Below, piece after piece: positions 23,201 to 24,986 of a stretch of DNA of 24,986 nucleotides (positions are counted from its first letter, which is position 1; the number at the start of each line of letters is the position of its first letter). Source of the stretch: Silene noctiflora. Lineage: Eukaryota; Streptophyta; Magnoliopsida; Caryophyllales; Caryophyllaceae. The DNA is taken from the NCBI GenBank assembly GCA_009801015.1, contig VHZZ01007895.1, positions 16,829-41,814 of the forward strand. The letters run 5' to 3'. The notes below the pieces were generated by a model, which saw only the letters and a program-made list of their open reading frames with translations, was not told the origin of the DNA and searched no databases. A program made the translations under genes and the position numbers.

Positions 23201-24007
23201 AGTGTACATAGCATGGGTAGTAGTTACATTGAGGAAACTTTTTCATACGGGTGAAATAACATGTTTTACAATATACTTGTGTCTTATTGTGTAAATATAT
23301 AATGCAGGAAGTTCGTGTAAGGTTTGTGGGGTTCGGTCCCGATGAGGACGAGTGGATTAATGTGAAAAACGATGTGCGAGAGCGTTCGATTCCGCTTGAG
23401 AATTGGGAATGTCAAAAGGTAAATGTTGGGGACGTCAAGCTCTGCCTTCAGGTAAATTGTAACCTTGTTCATTCTTATTATTTTTGCTCTATTATTATGT
23501 TGTAATCTCGCACTTTCCATGGAACAGGAAAGAAAAGATCAGGCAGTATATTATGATGCTCGAATATTAGATATCAAACGGAAAATGCATGATATAAGGG
23601 GATGTAGATGCATCTTCTTGATTCAGTACAACCATGATGATATTGAGGCAAGTACCAATTACGCGAGTTTTCTAAATAGTTTGTCCGATGGATTAAAAGT
23701 TTATATTCCATGAATAAAATGGCTAACTGCTGCACTTTTTATTTTATGAAGTAGCAGTCATCAATAATTTTTGATGCAATTGTAATGATCATCTTACTGA
23801 ACCCCCTAATCACCCCTTTGATTTTTTCCTGTTTATGATGCCCATCTAAGGCGTCATTTTTTCTAAATTGCAATCCCCTATTCACTTTTCTGTAATATTT
23901 AAACACCATCTCAGGCATTGTTGTATAATTTATAATCTCATAATATTTTTCATCTTACTTTTAAACAGGAAAGTGTTCGTTTGCAACAGTTGTGTCACAT
24001 ACAATGA
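20230..24007 (+). CDS. SHH1: SAWADEE homeodomain homolog SHH1/DTF1 (9 exons)
   Basis: Chromatin reader of RNA-directed DNA methylation: in Arabidopsis SHH1 binds H3 methylated at K9 and unmethylated at K4 and recruits RNA polymerase IV for 24-nt siRNA production. Exons: 20230-20286, 20645-20730, 20950-20995, 21085-21250, 22155-22218, 22695-22746, 23308-23451, 23528-23647, 23969-24007, giving 257 residues (Arabidopsis SHH1 is about 258). A divergent homeodomain spans about 8-75 with WFQNR at 67-71. A polar linker follows, then the SAWADEE domain from about 138: WYDV (140-143), VRFVGFG (161-167), DEDEWINV (169-176) and IRGCRCIF (228-235). C192, H226, C231 and C233 are the likely zinc ligands; Y141, F163 and F166 fit the methyl-lysine aromatic cage. 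All introns are GT-AG except intron 8, which has a GC donor. Exon 5 has a tandem NAGNAG acceptor. SHH2 is less likely given length and RSIPLE context. Confidence 0.93.
21451..21637. mobile_element. Stowaway-like MITE in SHH1 intron 4
   Basis: The left end ctccctccgtcccggtcaat (21451-21470) and the inverted right end (ctcgctcattgttgtccttt) share the Stowaway start and an ATTGTTGTCCTTT block. TA lies on both sides (21449-21450 and 21638-21639). About 187 bp, non-coding, inside the 904-bp intron 21251-22154. Confidence 0.75.
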
Positions 24008-24672
24008 TAGTAATGGTGTTTCAGTGGTCGTTCTGCATCACTATTTTTATTATTCAAAAATTTAGGGCATTGCTGAAGCTGGCATACCACATATAGGTTG
24101 ATCATTTCGGAGGGTGATTTTTTGGGGCCATTATGGCTTGTGAATGATCAAACAAGTAGCAATACAACATCAAATTGTATTGCAGGAGTTACCGGTCTGT
24201 GGAAGATTATTGTCCTGGCTGCGCACTATCTCAATAAGATGTCATGGGGAGATAAATTTTGTGTAAATCCCATTTCATACTCCCTGGTGCAATCGGTATT
24301 TGCCCCTCGCATTGCTGAAAACGGGTCATGGGAAGATTTTTTTTTTTTTTTTTTTTTTGTGAAGGTAATGTACAGAGCTTGCCCGAATCTAACAAGTCTA
24401 ATATGAAATCATTGCTATTGGCCGAACCTGAGTCATTTAACAGTTAAGGTTTCGGAAATCAACCAATTAGCTTATGCTGTAAATCTGTAGTTAAATATAA
24501 ATACATGTAAAAAAAAATGAGTAGTCCAATTGGTCTCACTATAATATGGTCTTATTACAAGAGCTTGAGGCTTGAAAGATCTTTTACCATATTCAAATGA
24601 ACCTGTGGAGCTTGAAGACGTTCAAGTCCAAATCCATCAGTTCCAACTCCAATCATTTGTTTACTTTATATA
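24008..24672 (+). other. SHH1 3' flank
   Basis: Presumed 3' UTR and downstream sequence after the SHH1 stop. A T-run of about 19 nt sits near 24340-24358. An open frame at 24098-24406 has no recognisable domain and appears to be chance. No gene or RNA is supported here. Confidence 0.4.
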
Positions 24673-24986
24673 CTAGTATAGTTCCCGTGCAAATACACGG
24701 TTTTTTTAGGTAAGGATATTAGAATTTGTAACAATTAAATTATCATAATTTAACTCCATTTTAAATTTAATGATAAATATATTATTGGTAGTGTTTCATA
24801 TTAAGACTATTTTGTATGTTTTGCTGAAACTATTTTGTTAACATTGCTCCATAAAGACAATGATATTATCTCATATTCTCATAACATCCANTAAAACAAA
24901 ACCATTAACTAATGATTTTATGAATACAATCAGATAAGATATAGAGTATATATTAAGTTAAAGAAACGCTTAGAATAAATTAATGT
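24673..24986 (-). mobile_element. Possible Helitron-like 3' terminus (minus strand), partial
   Basis: On the minus strand the sequence reads ccgtg-tatttg-cacgg (a 5-bp-stem hairpin, 24685-24700), then about 10 nt, then CTAG at 24673-24676 followed by T. A short GC hairpin just before a CTRR end is the usual Helitron 3' signature. The other end would lie beyond the window. The rest (24701-24986) is AT-rich and featureless, with one N at 24891. Short signatures like this occur by chance, so confidence is low. Confidence 0.3.

Noticed and set aside
24098..24406. Plus-strand frame of 102 codons after SHH1
   Set aside because: Contains a poly-Phe run from a T tract and no known domain; more likely 3' UTR or spacer.

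Overview
The window is nuclear DNA from a flowering plant, most likely a eudicot. It is AT-rich, its three protein genes are split by spliceosomal introns, the proteins are plant-specific in type, and introns and spacers are full of small plant transposons (Stowaway-type MITEs, a tRNA-derived SINE, foldback elements, a decayed Ty3/gypsy piece). The species cannot be fixed from the sequence. Two single N bases (1521 and 24891) point to a draft assembly.

Layout. 1-1800 is transposon debris: a broken gag reading frame of a Ty3/gypsy retroelement, a probable retroelement leader/LTR remnant, and several short inverted-repeat elements. 2268-14576 (+) is a 12-exon gene for a canonical nuclear poly(A) polymerase of the Arabidopsis PAPS2/PAPS4 type. 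Its introns 2 (about 4.5 kb) and 3 (about 2.8 kb) hold most of the transposons. 15698-19082 (-) is a two-exon leucine-rich-repeat receptor kinase of subfamily XI, closest to HSL3/NUT (the CTNIP/SCREW peptide receptor). It is convergent with the polymerase gene. 20230-24007 (+) is a 9-exon gene for SHH1/DTF1, the homeodomain plus SAWADEE reader that brings RNA polymerase IV to H3K9-methylated chromatin in RNA-directed DNA methylation. It is divergent from the kinase across about 1.15 kb. The remainder (24008-24986) is 3' flank, ending in what may be a Helitron-like terminus.

The three genes act in unrelated processes: mRNA 3'-end polyadenylation, peptide perception at the plasma membrane, and chromatin silencing. 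I see no evidence that they form a functional cluster, and no wholly new system. The points most worth a second look are: (1) a SINE with a 17-bp target duplication immediately upstream of the putative TATA box of SHH1, itself a transposon-silencing gene; (2) a GC-AG intron and a NAGNAG tandem acceptor in SHH1; (3) an unresolved 3' end of the poly(A) polymerase gene; (4) several MITEs with clear target-site duplications or long inverted repeats. Exon boundaries were set by hand from GT/GC-AG signals, reading-frame continuity and remembered family sequences; no alignment or transcript evidence was available.
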